Below are positions 29,387-38,977 of a stretch of DNA of 64,000 bases, piece by piece. This stretch comes from Bdellovibrionaceae bacterium UBA1609. GTDB taxonomy: Bacteria > Bdellovibrionota > Bdellovibrionia > Bdellovibrionales > UBA1609. The translations under genes were made by a program, and so were the position numbers. The notes under the pieces are model-generated. The model made no database searches. It saw only the letters and a program-made list of their open reading frames with translations, and was not told the origin of the DNA. The stretch covers positions 41,732-105,731 of the forward strand of contig DCMZ01000007.1 of the NCBI GenBank assembly GCA_002321895.1, in the 5' to 3' direction. Every line of letters begins with the position of its first letter. Positions within the stretch are counted from its first letter, which is position 1.

Positions 29387-31285
29387 CTATTTATTGGACC
29401 ACAAGACGTATTCACCAGATCCTCTGTAGGAAAGTACTGTCCATCTGTACCTTCCAGGGTCAGCAATGTAATTTATATTTTCATTAGAAGATAATGAAAT
29501 GGAGTTGGCCACTCTTTTCCACTGCCCGTTTTCATAGTGCTCTAGCTCCAAGTCAAAGTCTGATTCCGATGGGCCTGATAGAATTGCTGTTAATGTCCCC
29601 TCACTATGATCAAATTCAGGATACACCTCTCTTTCACCAGATCCGGAAAGCTCACCTGTGGATTGAGTGCACCCGCTACATGGAGCCTCTTCTTCGGTAG
29701 GATCAGGCTCCTCGAATTCCACTCTTAATTTCACATTTGAATAAGCTCGGAAACCTCTCACCATAATACCAATAGTGGCTGAGCTAGGGTTTTCAAATGA
29801 ACAACTCTCTTCATTCCCATTTACATAGGGACGACAGTCATAGTCCGATGCACTGGGTGACCCACCTTGCTTTAAATATAGATCCGCATCGCCACTACCT
29901 CCAGATAGAGTGACTTTTAATTGGGAGGCTCCTTCAGGTAGCACCAATTGATGATACTGTTCACTCCCCTGCTCACCAGTCAGCAGTATTTCATCTCCAT
30001 TAGAAAGCCCATCGTCTTCCTCAGGAATTTCCGGTGGGTCAACCACGGGTGGGTCTTCAACTTCATCATCACCGGGCTCTTCCGAGTTCGGTGCCGATAT
30101 AAAATTAACATTCACTAATAGATTGGGGGAACCACTCCTAACATCGCTGAGCGCACCACTTACAGCTCCATTTAAAAGCATCGCCTTAACTTCTGATGGA
30201 CTGGCATTAGGCTGACTCTCCAGATAGAGTGCCGCTACTCCGGCCACATGGGGCGAAGCCATGGATGTACCATCTAAAGTATCGGTAGATGTGTCAGATC
30301 TATACCAAGTGGATTTGATCTCACTTCCCGGCGCAAATACATTTACACATTCCCCATAGTTGGAAAAACTAGATCGACGATCCGATTGGGTCGATGCTCC
30401 CACCGTAATGGTTGCGCCCACTCGCGCGGGAGACCCATTGCAAGCATCCGTATTATCATTCCCAGCCGCAACAACAAAGCTCACTCCGGCTTGAATCGAA
30501 GCTTTTATCGCATCGTCTAAGGCTTGAGAAACCGGTCCCCCTAAAGACATATTAGCCACTGCAGGCTTAATATGGTTGTTCGTTACCCACTCAACACCTT
30601 CAATCACATTGGAGTAACTACCACTACCTAAACAATCTAAAACTCGAACACCATACAGTGTGGCGTCTTTAGCTACACCGTATTCAGACCCTCCTGCCGT
30701 TCCTGCCACATGAGTTCCATGACCATTACAGTCCGTCACGTCAAAATCATCATCAATAGCATCATAGCCATGTAATGCACGCCCACCAAAATCTTCGTGC
30801 GTGGTGCGGATACCCGTATCGATAATATAGATATTCACTCCCTCACCTGATCTAGGTGGCGCATATTCATCGTCTAAATTATCATCCCCTTGATCCACAC
30901 GATCCAATCCCCAAGGGGGATCCAGTTGCACGGCGTTGTTGATTGAAACGATGTGATCCACTTCCACATAGGCAATATTCTCATTGGAAAGTAGGTCACT
31001 GGCCTGCTTGGAGGTCATACTCATGACTCCTCCACGTAGTACCGTAGAAAATACCTTTTTCGCCTGTAACCCCATGGAGGCACCGGCTTCTGTCATCATG
31101 GTTTGCACCACCGACTTTGTCGATACTCGGCTTCCTAAAGATTGACTTTGAATTTGAACTTGCTTGTCTTTAAGAACGACAATGTAGTCCCGACGATCCC
31201 CCTCATCAGAAAGATTTTTACCTTCCTGGCAAGCGGTAAGTGTGAGTAAAAATGTTAGCAGTATGATGAGCAATGGTTGCGACAA
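29387..31285 (-). CDS. Lipid-anchored subtilisin-like serine protease with C-terminal PPC domains
   Basis: 632 residues. The start is TTG at 31285, with AGGGAGG just before it; no ATG fits. Lipobox LTAC (Cys19). The inhibitor I9-type propeptide (~33-115) precedes an S8 catalytic domain with Asp156 (YIIDTG), His189 (NGHGTH), Asn276 (VVAAGND) and Ser341 (GTSMASPH). An acidic, proline-rich linker (~405-430) leads to a pre-peptidase C-terminal-like domain (~430-530) and a second similar domain (~545-632). Complete and probably active at the cell surface or in the periplasm; in a predator it could digest prey protein (inference). Confidence 0.93.
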   Translation of the reverse strand: MSQPLLIILLTFLLTLTACQEGKNLSDEGDRRDYIVVLKDKQVQIQSQSLGSRVSTKSVVQTMMTEAGASMGLQAKKVFSTVLRGGVMSMTSKQASDLLSNENIAYVEVDHIVSINNAVQLDPPWGLDRVDQGDDNLDDEYAPPRSGEGVNIYIIDTGIRTTHEDFGGRALHGYDAIDDDFDVTDCNGHGTHVAGTAGGSEYGVAKDATLYGVRVLDCLGSGSYSNVIEGVEWVTNNHIKPAVANMSLGGPVSQALDDAIKASIQAGVSFVVAAGNDNTDACNGSPARVGATITVGASTQSDRRSSFSNYGECVNVFAPGSEIKSTWYRSDTSTDTLDGTSMASPHVAGVAALYLESQPNASPSEVKAMLLNGAVSGALSDVRSGSPNLLVNVNFISAPNSEEPGDDEVEDPPVVDPPEIPEEDDGLSNGDEILLTGEQGSEQYHQLVLPEGASQLKVTLSGGSGDADLYLKQGGSPSASDYDCRPYVNGNEESCSFENPSSATIGIMVRGFRAYSNVKLRVEFEEPDPTEEEAPCSGCTQSTGELSGSGEREVYPEFDHSEGTLTAILSGPSESDFDLELEHYENGQWKRVANSISLSSNENINYIADPGRYRWTVLSYRGSGEYVLWSNK

Positions 31286-31364
31286 ACGACCCTCCCTGGT
31301 TGTTCCAGTAAATGGGACTCGAAGGATCGTTAAAAAGGTTATAATTATTTAATATTTCTAGGAT

Positions 31365-33806
31365 TTATTGCACAAGTGAAGTGGAAGCATCAATTTCGAT
31401 GCCCATCTCTTCTCCATCGATCTCTTTTTGGAAAATCCGTTCCATCTCCAAAATCTCGTCGTAGTAAGATTCTTTTTTAACCGTATCTATAAGGGCTTGC
31501 TTTTCAGCCTCAGGTAAATCCATACGAATGATAGGTGCCACACGCTCATGATAGAGAACCAATCTTGGAATCTCTGAGTATTTATCACTTTCAAAGGGGA
31601 AAGCTTCACTCCATTTTAAAGTATAGGGATCCAATTCCACATTTTTCACCCAATTAAATATTTTTATTTTGTCCTGCTGACTCACCCCATGAAAATGGCG
31701 AACCAAGTAAGCATCCACATATTCGGCAAGCACATCACGGCTATCCGTTTTGGCCATGTCATATAGAAAGTTAACATCATTCGCTACTTGCAGAGTTCTA
31801 TAGGTGTGTATCAAGAACCAGTTTTTTAACTTATCACTCTCTAAATCCAATTTAAAATCATATCGAGTGTCGTGACTGTGCGTTCGTTCCCATTGGTAGT
31901 TCAGTCGCAACCAATCTTCTCGAACCTCTGGGAAGGAATTTAGGTAGTCGGAAAAAGGAATACTCTGAAAGGATTCTGGATTACGCATAAAATCGTGAAA
32001 CCCAGCCAAGTCATGCTTCGAAACCAAATAGAACTGGGCTCGATCAGCAAAAACATCGATTTCGTCCGTCTTCAGTGTAAACCAACGCAAAGACTCATCT
32101 ACTGAATCCAAGCGCATGAGGTAGTGGCCATTCCTATAAAACGTATCTAAAGTTGGATCAACAACATGATTTTCAACCACCGGATGCATAAGGGTCATGA
32201 TTGCACCGCCTAAAATTCCCCAGCGATACCGATACCAACGAATGGCACGACCATGCTTCGCAAAAAAGGTTCGTATCAGACCAGGTTTCGGAATTTCAGC
32301 TAAAGGTTTTTCATTGCCAATTTCTGTGAGCCATAGATCCATGTACTCCACTTCTTCAGGCCATTTATCAATACGTTTATCAATATATTCCCATTGAGAG
32401 GTCGCGACTCGAAAAATCTGCGAGTTAAGTGCTCTCACTGTTGGAAATTTAAAGGGATCAAATAGCTCTCTTTGCAGTTCAAGAAACCACTCTTTTCGCC
32501 ATCCCTTTAAAGTTCGCTCAATTTGGTAGTATTTAAGCTCTTCATACAAAATCACCAAATGTCGATGCATTTGTGCGTGGTCTTTTTCCACATCCCCTAC
32601 GAATCTGTGAAAATGATTTGTAAAGGGCCATGGCCGAGTCTTCAAAGTGCGGAATTTTTTAAACCATCCCCGCATTCCCACCTTCGCACGTATTTCTGCC
32701 ATTTCTTGCAAAACATTATTTCTGTTTTCAAAGTGACGCACCTTAAACTCAAAGACACCATCTTTATAGGCAATGGGAAAATTGACGCGAGCAAATGACC
32801 GCAGAAAAGTCGGGTTGATCGGGCCCAATTTGTCTTTTAGCATTTCTTTATCAAAAGCCAATTTATACAAGGTACGCACTTGCGCCCGATAGAGAATATA
32901 TTCGTTCAACCTTTCTCTCACCGCTGGAATGAAGTTGTTGTATTTGGCCATCCATTCTTCAGCTATCTTTTTAATTCGTGGGAAATCATCTTTAACTTCA
33001 GGATGGGTTTCATATACGGGATCCGCTATAATTCGCGCCACATGAGAAACGCCATTGGCAATATAGTAAAACGGAAGTTTATGAGGGGTGTTGTTAGCGG
33101 CCACTTCCGATAAGCGAGTCCTAAACATGCCATAGAATCGACGAGTCCAATAACTGGGTGTCGCCACACGCATGGCCACATAACGCCGTACCTGAATTTC
33201 AGTTTCGAGCAAAACTCTTAATTGCTCACGTCGATCAAAAAGATCTAAATCTTTAGACGTCTTGACTGAACCATGACGGGAAACTCTTTCAAACAATTCC
33301 TCTAATCGAAACGATGCCAGATCCCCTACATGCTTCGATTTTAAACGATCCGAACCAATGGTCTTTATTAACCAGTTTTTGAGTCTTCGTCCCTTAGTGT
33401 CTCCAATACTCAGAGGCAACTGACCAATCTGGTAGCGCAACACATCGCTCAACCCCTTTAAAGTGCGATACATATCCGCTACCTGGGAGGCCCTTACTTT
33501 AAGCATTCCTATGTGCCCTGGCTTTTTAAACTGGTCTTCTTTGGTGACAACAAGTTTACCCTTAGCCAGTTTATCCTTATTGATTAGGCCCAAATTATAG
33601 GCTTCATCTAATACCGCCTCACTCAACATTCCCACATTGCTGGAAAAGAGTGAGGAGCACTGTTTCGTCTTCAAGTTCATATACCCTTGAGCGAAGACCG
33701 TATGAGAGAACAGAAGAAAAAACACCAAAATGAAACCATGAAGACCTTTCAAGCCTCCAGGTAAAGTTCTACACCGAAATGTCTGGCTGATGGGTGGTAA
33801 AGCCAT
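31365..33806 (-). CDS. Large exported protein of unknown family
   Basis: 813 residues. An N-terminal hydrophobic segment (FILVFFLLFSHTVFA) preceded by basic residues forms a signal peptide with an unusually long n-region (~22 residues). The rest is highly charged, rich in Trp, Arg, Tyr and Phe, and predicted helical, with a weakly hydrophobic stretch near WGILGGAIMTLMHP (~535). I recognise no domain or repeat. A GAAGGAAA site precedes the ATG. It is monocistronic or the tail of its own unit, divergent from argS with 221 bases between, which hold no other feature I can support. Confidence 0.7.
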   Translation of the reverse strand: MALPPISQTFRCRTLPGGLKGLHGFILVFFLLFSHTVFAQGYMNLKTKQCSSLFSSNVGMLSEAVLDEAYNLGLINKDKLAKGKLVVTKEDQFKKPGHIGMLKVRASQVADMYRTLKGLSDVLRYQIGQLPLSIGDTKGRRLKNWLIKTIGSDRLKSKHVGDLASFRLEELFERVSRHGSVKTSKDLDLFDRREQLRVLLETEIQVRRYVAMRVATPSYWTRRFYGMFRTRLSEVAANNTPHKLPFYYIANGVSHVARIIADPVYETHPEVKDDFPRIKKIAEEWMAKYNNFIPAVRERLNEYILYRAQVRTLYKLAFDKEMLKDKLGPINPTFLRSFARVNFPIAYKDGVFEFKVRHFENRNNVLQEMAEIRAKVGMRGWFKKFRTLKTRPWPFTNHFHRFVGDVEKDHAQMHRHLVILYEELKYYQIERTLKGWRKEWFLELQRELFDPFKFPTVRALNSQIFRVATSQWEYIDKRIDKWPEEVEYMDLWLTEIGNEKPLAEIPKPGLIRTFFAKHGRAIRWYRYRWGILGGAIMTLMHPVVENHVVDPTLDTFYRNGHYLMRLDSVDESLRWFTLKTDEIDVFADRAQFYLVSKHDLAGFHDFMRNPESFQSIPFSDYLNSFPEVREDWLRLNYQWERTHSHDTRYDFKLDLESDKLKNWFLIHTYRTLQVANDVNFLYDMAKTDSRDVLAEYVDAYLVRHFHGVSQQDKIKIFNWVKNVELDPYTLKWSEAFPFESDKYSEIPRLVLYHERVAPIIRMDLPEAEKQALIDTVKKESYYDEILEMERIFQKEIDGEEMGIEIDASTSLVQ

Positions 33807-34027
33807 GAATTTCCTTCACAAAATGGACTCAGTTCAATCCCTTTCCAGATCAAGAAAAGGGGTTGGGAATCAAAGTCGAATCAACGTTCTAGGTATCCAA
33901 TTTTTGTGCCATGGTGCGGGCAGAATTTCACATGTGCCCTTTCTAAATGGGGATAAATCTCCGCCAAATTCCAGTCCTATAGACAAGGACTAAATACCGC
34001 TGTTAGAATCTTTGGCGGGAGATCAAA

Positions 34028-36148
34028 ATGGATCAAAAACTACACATTTCAGAACTCATATCTAAAGCCCTCAATCAATTAGGTGTCCAAAAATCGGCCG
34101 AAGACATCTCCGGTTTGATCGAGCGACCGAGAGATGAGACTCACGGCGACTATGCATTTCCTTGTTTTCTCCTGAGTCGTGATCTGAAAGCACCACCGCC
34201 TAAGATCGCGCCCCAAGTTGCGGATAGTTTAAGTTCACTGGTTGAGAGCGATGAGTTGGTTGCCAGTGTAAACCCAGCGGGACCCTACGTAAATTTTCAA
34301 TTGAATACCGGTGAGCTCGGCAAGCAGCTCATTCCTTTAGGGTTGGACCAAACCTTTGTGAAGCAAAGAGTATCTAATGGTGAAAAGCTAATGGTTGAGT
34401 TTTCACAACCCAACACGCACAAAGCTTTCCATGTGGGCCATATGAGAAATGTGGCCCTAGGCGATTCTGTGGCCAAAATTTCAAAGTGGGCTGGATTTGA
34501 TGTTATTCCTGTCAACTATATTGGGGATGTGGGCACCCACATAGCGAAATGCCTATGGTACATGCAGGTGCATTATCAGGGAGAAATTCCTGAAACTCAT
34601 AGAGGCGAATTTTTAGGAGACCTTTATGTGAAAGCCACCGAGATGTTGGATTTCTCCTTACTCACTCGAGCTCCTCATCTAGGAATTATTTCTGCACAGA
34701 TTGAATCCATAGACTCCCATCCACAGGTGGATAAATGGAAGGTCCTTAAAGTGAATGATGGAACACAGGTCCACCAAGTGGTTTGCGGAGGAACTGGGTT
34801 TCAAATGGGAGATTTTGTCGCCTATGCTCCTGTTGGTGAGCGAGTGGCTGGACGAGAAGTGCAGTCAGTGGATAAAAAAGGTGTCTCCAGTGAAGGTGTG
34901 ATTTGCTCGGAAAAAGAGATCAGCATTTCCGACGATAAAAATAAAATTTTTGTATTTGATTCAGAAGTGGTTCTAGGTCAACCCATTGCCAATCTATTGG
35001 CCCACGAAAATGTGGATCTACTCACCGGATCTGTTGTGGAAGAGATGCAACTTCGCACGCGACAGGTTTCTGAAACACTTAGAAAGCTAGAGCAAGAAGA
35101 TCCTGAAATGCTAAAACTTTGGCAAGAGACCAAAGAATGGTCTATGCAGGAGTTCTATTCCATCTACAATTGGTTGAATGTTCATTTTGAGCATTACTTT
35201 TTCGAGAGTGATGTCGCTGAGCCTGGAAAAGAAATAGTTAAAGAGTATTTAGAAAAGGGAGTTTTTGAAGTCTCCGAGGGAGCTGTTGGAGTTAATTTAG
35301 AAAAATTCAAACTCCCCTTCTTCCTGGTATTAAAATCGGATGGCACAGGTTTATATTCCACTAAAGATCTTGCTCTCGCCGGCCTTAAATTTGAAAAATA
35401 CCAAATCAATCGAAATATTTATGTGGTTGATGAGGGTCAAAGTTTACATTTCCAGCAGGTCTTCAAAACCCTTGAGCTTATGGGTTTTAAAGACGCAGAT
35501 AAATGTTACCATCTCGCCTACGGAAAAGTGGAACGACCTGATGGCAAGATGAGTTCGAGAAAAGGAAATGTGATCCTGTTTTCGGCTCTCAAAGAATTGC
35601 TGACTGATAAAATTACCAATGAATATTTGGAAAAGTATCGAGGGGAATGGACCGACGAAGAAATTTCCGAGGCCGCACAAAAGATTTCGGTTTCTACGAT
35701 AAAATACGGAATGCTTAATCAGGATTCAGTAAAGAGTATCGTATTTGATTTAGATGAATGGACCGCGCGCACTGGAAATACGGGCCCCTATCTAATGTAT
35801 GCTTATGCTAGAACCCAATCCATACTTAAAGAAGTGGGTGGTAGTGTCGCCGACCGAAACTTTGACTTTTCCCAACTTAAAGAGGATGCCGAACATCTTC
35901 TACTTGTAAAGCTCAGTCAGTTTCCTGAAGTGGTACTCAAGTCAGCGGGCAAATATGAACCGCAGCTCATTTGTATTTACTTGTATGACTTGGCCAAGAA
36001 ATTCAGTTCTTTCTACACTCAATGTCCGGTTTTAAAAGCCGAGACCGAAGAATTAAAAGCCGTTCGATTGGCTTTGGTGGAATTTGCAGGAAACACGCTT
36101 AAACAGGGCTTAGAGCTGTTGGGCATCGAGACCTTGCAAAAGATGTGA
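34028..36148 (+). CDS. argS: Arginyl-tRNA synthetase with an inserted PheT-type tRNA-binding domain
   Basis: 706 residues, against ~550-590 for usual ArgRS. It has the N-terminal Add-1 domain, class I HVGH signature (135-138), KMSSRKGN (507-514), TGPYLMYAYAR and the C-terminal DALR anticodon domain. Between LYVKATEMLD (~208) and VEEMQLRTRQV (~337) lies a ~115-residue insert (~211-325) with SIDSHPQVDKWKVLKVNDG, HQVVCGG, and SSEGVICSEKEISISDD, matching the N-terminal tRNA-binding OB domain of PheT. The ArgRS core is otherwise complete, so the enzyme is probably active. GGGAG precedes the ATG. Confidence 0.92.
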   Translation: MDQKLHISELISKALNQLGVQKSAEDISGLIERPRDETHGDYAFPCFLLSRDLKAPPPKIAPQVADSLSSLVESDELVASVNPAGPYVNFQLNTGELGKQLIPLGLDQTFVKQRVSNGEKLMVEFSQPNTHKAFHVGHMRNVALGDSVAKISKWAGFDVIPVNYIGDVGTHIAKCLWYMQVHYQGEIPETHRGEFLGDLYVKATEMLDFSLLTRAPHLGIISAQIESIDSHPQVDKWKVLKVNDGTQVHQVVCGGTGFQMGDFVAYAPVGERVAGREVQSVDKKGVSSEGVICSEKEISISDDKNKIFVFDSEVVLGQPIANLLAHENVDLLTGSVVEEMQLRTRQVSETLRKLEQEDPEMLKLWQETKEWSMQEFYSIYNWLNVHFEHYFFESDVAEPGKEIVKEYLEKGVFEVSEGAVGVNLEKFKLPFFLVLKSDGTGLYSTKDLALAGLKFEKYQINRNIYVVDEGQSLHFQQVFKTLELMGFKDADKCYHLAYGKVERPDGKMSSRKGNVILFSALKELLTDKITNEYLEKYRGEWTDEEISEAAQKISVSTIKYGMLNQDSVKSIVFDLDEWTARTGNTGPYLMYAYARTQSILKEVGGSVADRNFDFSQLKEDAEHLLLVKLSQFPEVVLKSAGKYEPQLICIYLYDLAKKFSSFYTQCPVLKAETEELKAVRLALVEFAGNTLKQGLELLGIETLQKM

Positions 36149-36165
36149 AGTGTCGGGCACTTCAC
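36145..36165. terminator. Hairpin spanning the argS and pdxH stop codons
   Basis: GTGAAGTG (36145-36152) pairs perfectly with CACTTCAC (36158-36165) around TCGGG. The stop of argS (36146-36148) is in one arm and that of pdxH (36162-36164) in the other. Probably acts on both convergent transcripts, though no T-run follows. Confidence 0.5.
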
Positions 36166-36839
36166 GGTTGAATCATAAATTTCTTCCAGCCGCCATTGTC
36201 TTGTCGTTCATAGATGATGCGGTCATGAAGGCGACTGGCTCGCCCCACCCAGAATTCAAATCGAGAAGGAGTGATCCGATACCCTCCCCAATTTTCCGGA
36301 CAAGGAACGGGAGTGTTTTTATATTTCACTTTTAACTCGGCCACACGCTGATGAATATTGTCGGAATCTGAAATTTCCACCGACTGATGGGAGGCCGCCT
36401 GACTGATCTGACTTCCTTTAGGGCGTGTACTCCAGTAAGCCTCCGACTCCTCACGCGTAGTTTTTTCAACAACTCCGCTGATTCTAATTTGCCTTAAAGG
36501 AAAGGGTTCGTAAAACAACATATGCACACGGGACTCCCCTTCCATAGATCGACCTTTTTGGGAGTCGTAATTGGTGTAAAACACAAATCCTTTTTCGTCG
36601 TAGGATTTAAGTAAAACTATTCTCGACTCGGGACCACGATCTCCGAACGTAGAAAGAGAGAAGGCATTGTCGGAGATACGCTCCAACTCCGGAGCCCAAC
36701 GACTCAAAAAATTATAAATAGCTCTCTGTAGCGAAAATATCCATCCCGCCATACCGGGAAGATTGGACTTTCTATACCACTGTGTAAATTGATCAAACGG
36801 GTTATCATTGAACTCTTGCAAAAGCTGATTTGAACTCAA
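36162..36839 (-). CDS. pdxH: Pyridoxamine 5'-phosphate oxidase
   Basis: 225 residues. Signatures: SRIVLLKSYDEKGFVFYTNY, KGRSM, RQIRISGVVEK, RPKGSQISQAASHQS and the C-terminal PENWGGYRITP with FEFWVGRASRLHDRIIY. It is an FMN enzyme that oxidises pyridoxamine/pyridoxine phosphate to pyridoxal phosphate. All family blocks are present. Convergent with argS, with only 13 bases between the coding ends. Confidence 0.95.
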   Translation of the reverse strand: MSSNQLLQEFNDNPFDQFTQWYRKSNLPGMAGWIFSLQRAIYNFLSRWAPELERISDNAFSLSTFGDRGPESRIVLLKSYDEKGFVFYTNYDSQKGRSMEGESRVHMLFYEPFPLRQIRISGVVEKTTREESEAYWSTRPKGSQISQAASHQSVEISDSDNIHQRVAELKVKYKNTPVPCPENWGGYRITPSRFEFWVGRASRLHDRIIYERQDNGGWKKFMIQP

Positions 36840-36926
36840 CGTTGACTCCTTACTGCCGAATATAAATGCGTAGCGTTATTAGCTATAGTCTTTGTCAGCT
36901 TCGACCTACAGCCTTAAGTAATTGCT

Positions 36927-37964
36927 ATGGAATTACTCACATTTGCTCATCGTGCTGAGGCCCAGTGCTTTTTCGACGAGTTTGGACTTTCTCAGGACAA
37001 AGCGCAAGAGAATATCTTTTTGGATGATCATCGCATCGTTGCCATTTTAGGTGAAGGTATTGAAGCCAGCATATTCAATACGACCCGGGTAATGCAGCGA
37101 TTCCCGAATATCCAAAAGGTCCTAAATTTTGGTGTGGTGGGTGCTCTACCTCACCCAAGCCCATTAAACTTAGGCCAACTCATCTCGGTCAATACGGTTT
37201 ATGGAGAAAGTGCTGCTAAGGACTTTCAATTTAAATCCTTCTCCTCTTCTCATTCTACAAGTTCCATCGACTGTATCACCGCGGCCCATAGAGTATTGAA
37301 TGAAGACTATGCTTCCCGCCTGGCACCCATTGCCCCTATGGTCGACCGTGAACTTTGGGGCATAGCCTATGTCTGCCATCAAATGAAATTACCTTGGGAG
37401 TCCTTTAAAGTGGTTAGTGATTTTGCTGGAAAGAGTACTCTTTGTTTTGAAGTGCAAGCCCACGCCCCTCAGTTTTCTAAGCAGCTATTTGACGCCTATT
37501 TAACATCTAAGAATTCCAACCCAACCCCCAATAAAATTTCTGAAATCAAGAAACCCTGGGACAACTTTTATGTGACAAAATCGCAAGGTGACAAATTAGA
37601 GAAACTCCATCTTCAGTTTATAAAATTGTTTGATGAGAAAAAGTGGACGAACTTCCTTGAACATCCACTAGTTGTGGATATATCCAATCATAAAAATTTA
37701 CACCCTAAGCAAAAGACTCAAAAATTTTTAGATGTTCTGACTACCTATTTGGATCCATCGATGGCCCGACTCATTGAAAAGACTCATGGGCTAAAACAAA
37801 CTTATAAGAAATCGGACATCGACTTAAAATTCGACCCACAAGGTGATAGCGAACAGTTTAAAGTGAGCTTTAACGTGATTTCAGAACAGGATCTCAATAG
37901 AAAAATCTCACAGATCTCCCAATTACCAATATCCGACATTCAAAAATGGTATGAGGGCGAGTAA
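36927..37964 (+). CDS. Nucleosidase/phosphorylase-like protein paired with a radical SAM gene
   Basis: 345 residues. The N-terminal ~190 residues follow the MTA/SAH-nucleosidase-type fold: ILGEGIEAS, VLNFGVVGALPH, LNLGQLISVNTVYGE, MVDRELWGIAYVC and FKVVSDFAGKS (catalytic Asp of the SD motif). The C-terminal ~150 residues are not recognised and hold many lysines. The stop overlaps the ATG of the following SPL-like gene by one base, so the two are translationally coupled. One reading is that it removes 5'-deoxyadenosine or a related nucleoside made by the radical SAM partner; this is inference. Confidence 0.75.
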   Translation: MELLTFAHRAEAQCFFDEFGLSQDKAQENIFLDDHRIVAILGEGIEASIFNTTRVMQRFPNIQKVLNFGVVGALPHPSPLNLGQLISVNTVYGESAAKDFQFKSFSSSHSTSSIDCITAAHRVLNEDYASRLAPIAPMVDRELWGIAYVCHQMKLPWESFKVVSDFAGKSTLCFEVQAHAPQFSKQLFDAYLTSKNSNPTPNKISEIKKPWDNFYVTKSQGDKLEKLHLQFIKLFDEKKWTNFLEHPLVVDISNHKNLHPKQKTQKFLDVLTTYLDPSMARLIEKTHGLKQTYKKSDIDLKFDPQGDSEQFKVSFNVISEQDLNRKISQISQLPISDIQKWYEGE

Positions 37965-38968
37965 TGGCCTTTGAACGCATCTTTGTTGAAAAATCCATAG
38001 CCGAGCGCCCAGCTACACTTGCAGTTTTAAAAAAAATAAATGCTTTGGATCGATTTGAAATTATAGAAAAATATGACGACTATTTTGGTAGAGTAAAAAA
38101 GCCTTACTTACATAAACGCAACCAACTCAACCTGTATTTAGCGGAAAAAAAAGGGCAATTAGTTAAGGAAGCTCCCGATGCCTATGGACTCGCGGGAGCT
38201 CCACATTTCTATTTTGTCCATGCTTACAATTGTATTTACGAATGTGAGTACTGCTACCTGCAAGGCTATTTTAATTCTCCTGACATCGTACTTTTCACAA
38301 ACCACGACGAAATCTCCAAAGAGATCATTCGCCATATTCATCAGTACCCCAATCAAGAGATTTGGTTTCATGCAGGTGAATTTAGTGATTCCCTGGCTCT
38401 TTCTCAGATATCTGGAGAACTTGAACTCTATCATCAACTTTTTAAAAAGTTTCCGCATGCTCGCCTCGAACTTCGAACAAAATCGGCAAACACCAAAGTA
38501 TTAGAATCTTTGGACCCCCTTGATAATATGATCACCAGCTTTTCTATGTCACCCCAATCCAGCGTCAAGAAATACGATCACAAAACAGCCGCTCTAAAAT
38601 TGCGCCTAAAAGCTATGGAAAAACTCTCAATGCTCGGACACCCCGTAGCCATTCATTTGGATCCCATCATATGGAGCCCCAACTGGGAGTCAGATTATCA
38701 GGAGCTTGTTCATAAAATCACTGAAACCATAAATCCTGATAATATTAGATATGTCTCCATTGGAGTGGTTCGATTTCCAAAAAAGATGTTCAAAGATATC
38801 AAAAACAACTATCCCGATAGCGATCTGGTTCATCAGCCTCTCATCACAACAACCAATGACCTTGTTCGCTATCGCAAGCCGCTACGTTTTAAAATTCTCA
38901 ATACAGTAGAATCAATGCTAAAGACTGCCGGCTTCAAAGCCCCTCAAATATATAAATGTATGGAATAG
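37964..38968 (+). CDS. Spore-photoproduct-lyase-like radical SAM protein
   Basis: 334 residues. The radical SAM cluster motif CIYECEYC gives Cys90, Cys94 and Cys97 in the CxxxCxxC spacing, followed by YLQGYFNSP. SPL-family features include FHAGEFSDSLAL, RLELRTKSAN, FSMSPQ, and VAIHLDPII. SPL repairs the thymine dimer of spores; homologues in non-spore formers have no settled substrate. This organism is unlikely to make endospores. Coupled to the nucleosidase gene upstream. Confidence 0.85.
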   Translation: MAFERIFVEKSIAERPATLAVLKKINALDRFEIIEKYDDYFGRVKKPYLHKRNQLNLYLAEKKGQLVKEAPDAYGLAGAPHFYFVHAYNCIYECEYCYLQGYFNSPDIVLFTNHDEISKEIIRHIHQYPNQEIWFHAGEFSDSLALSQISGELELYHQLFKKFPHARLELRTKSANTKVLESLDPLDNMITSFSMSPQSSVKKYDHKTAALKLRLKAMEKLSMLGHPVAIHLDPIIWSPNWESDYQELVHKITETINPDNIRYVSIGVVRFPKKMFKDIKNNYPDSDLVHQPLITTTNDLVRYRKPLRFKILNTVESMLKTAGFKAPQIYKCME

Positions 38969-38977
38969 AAGTTCACC

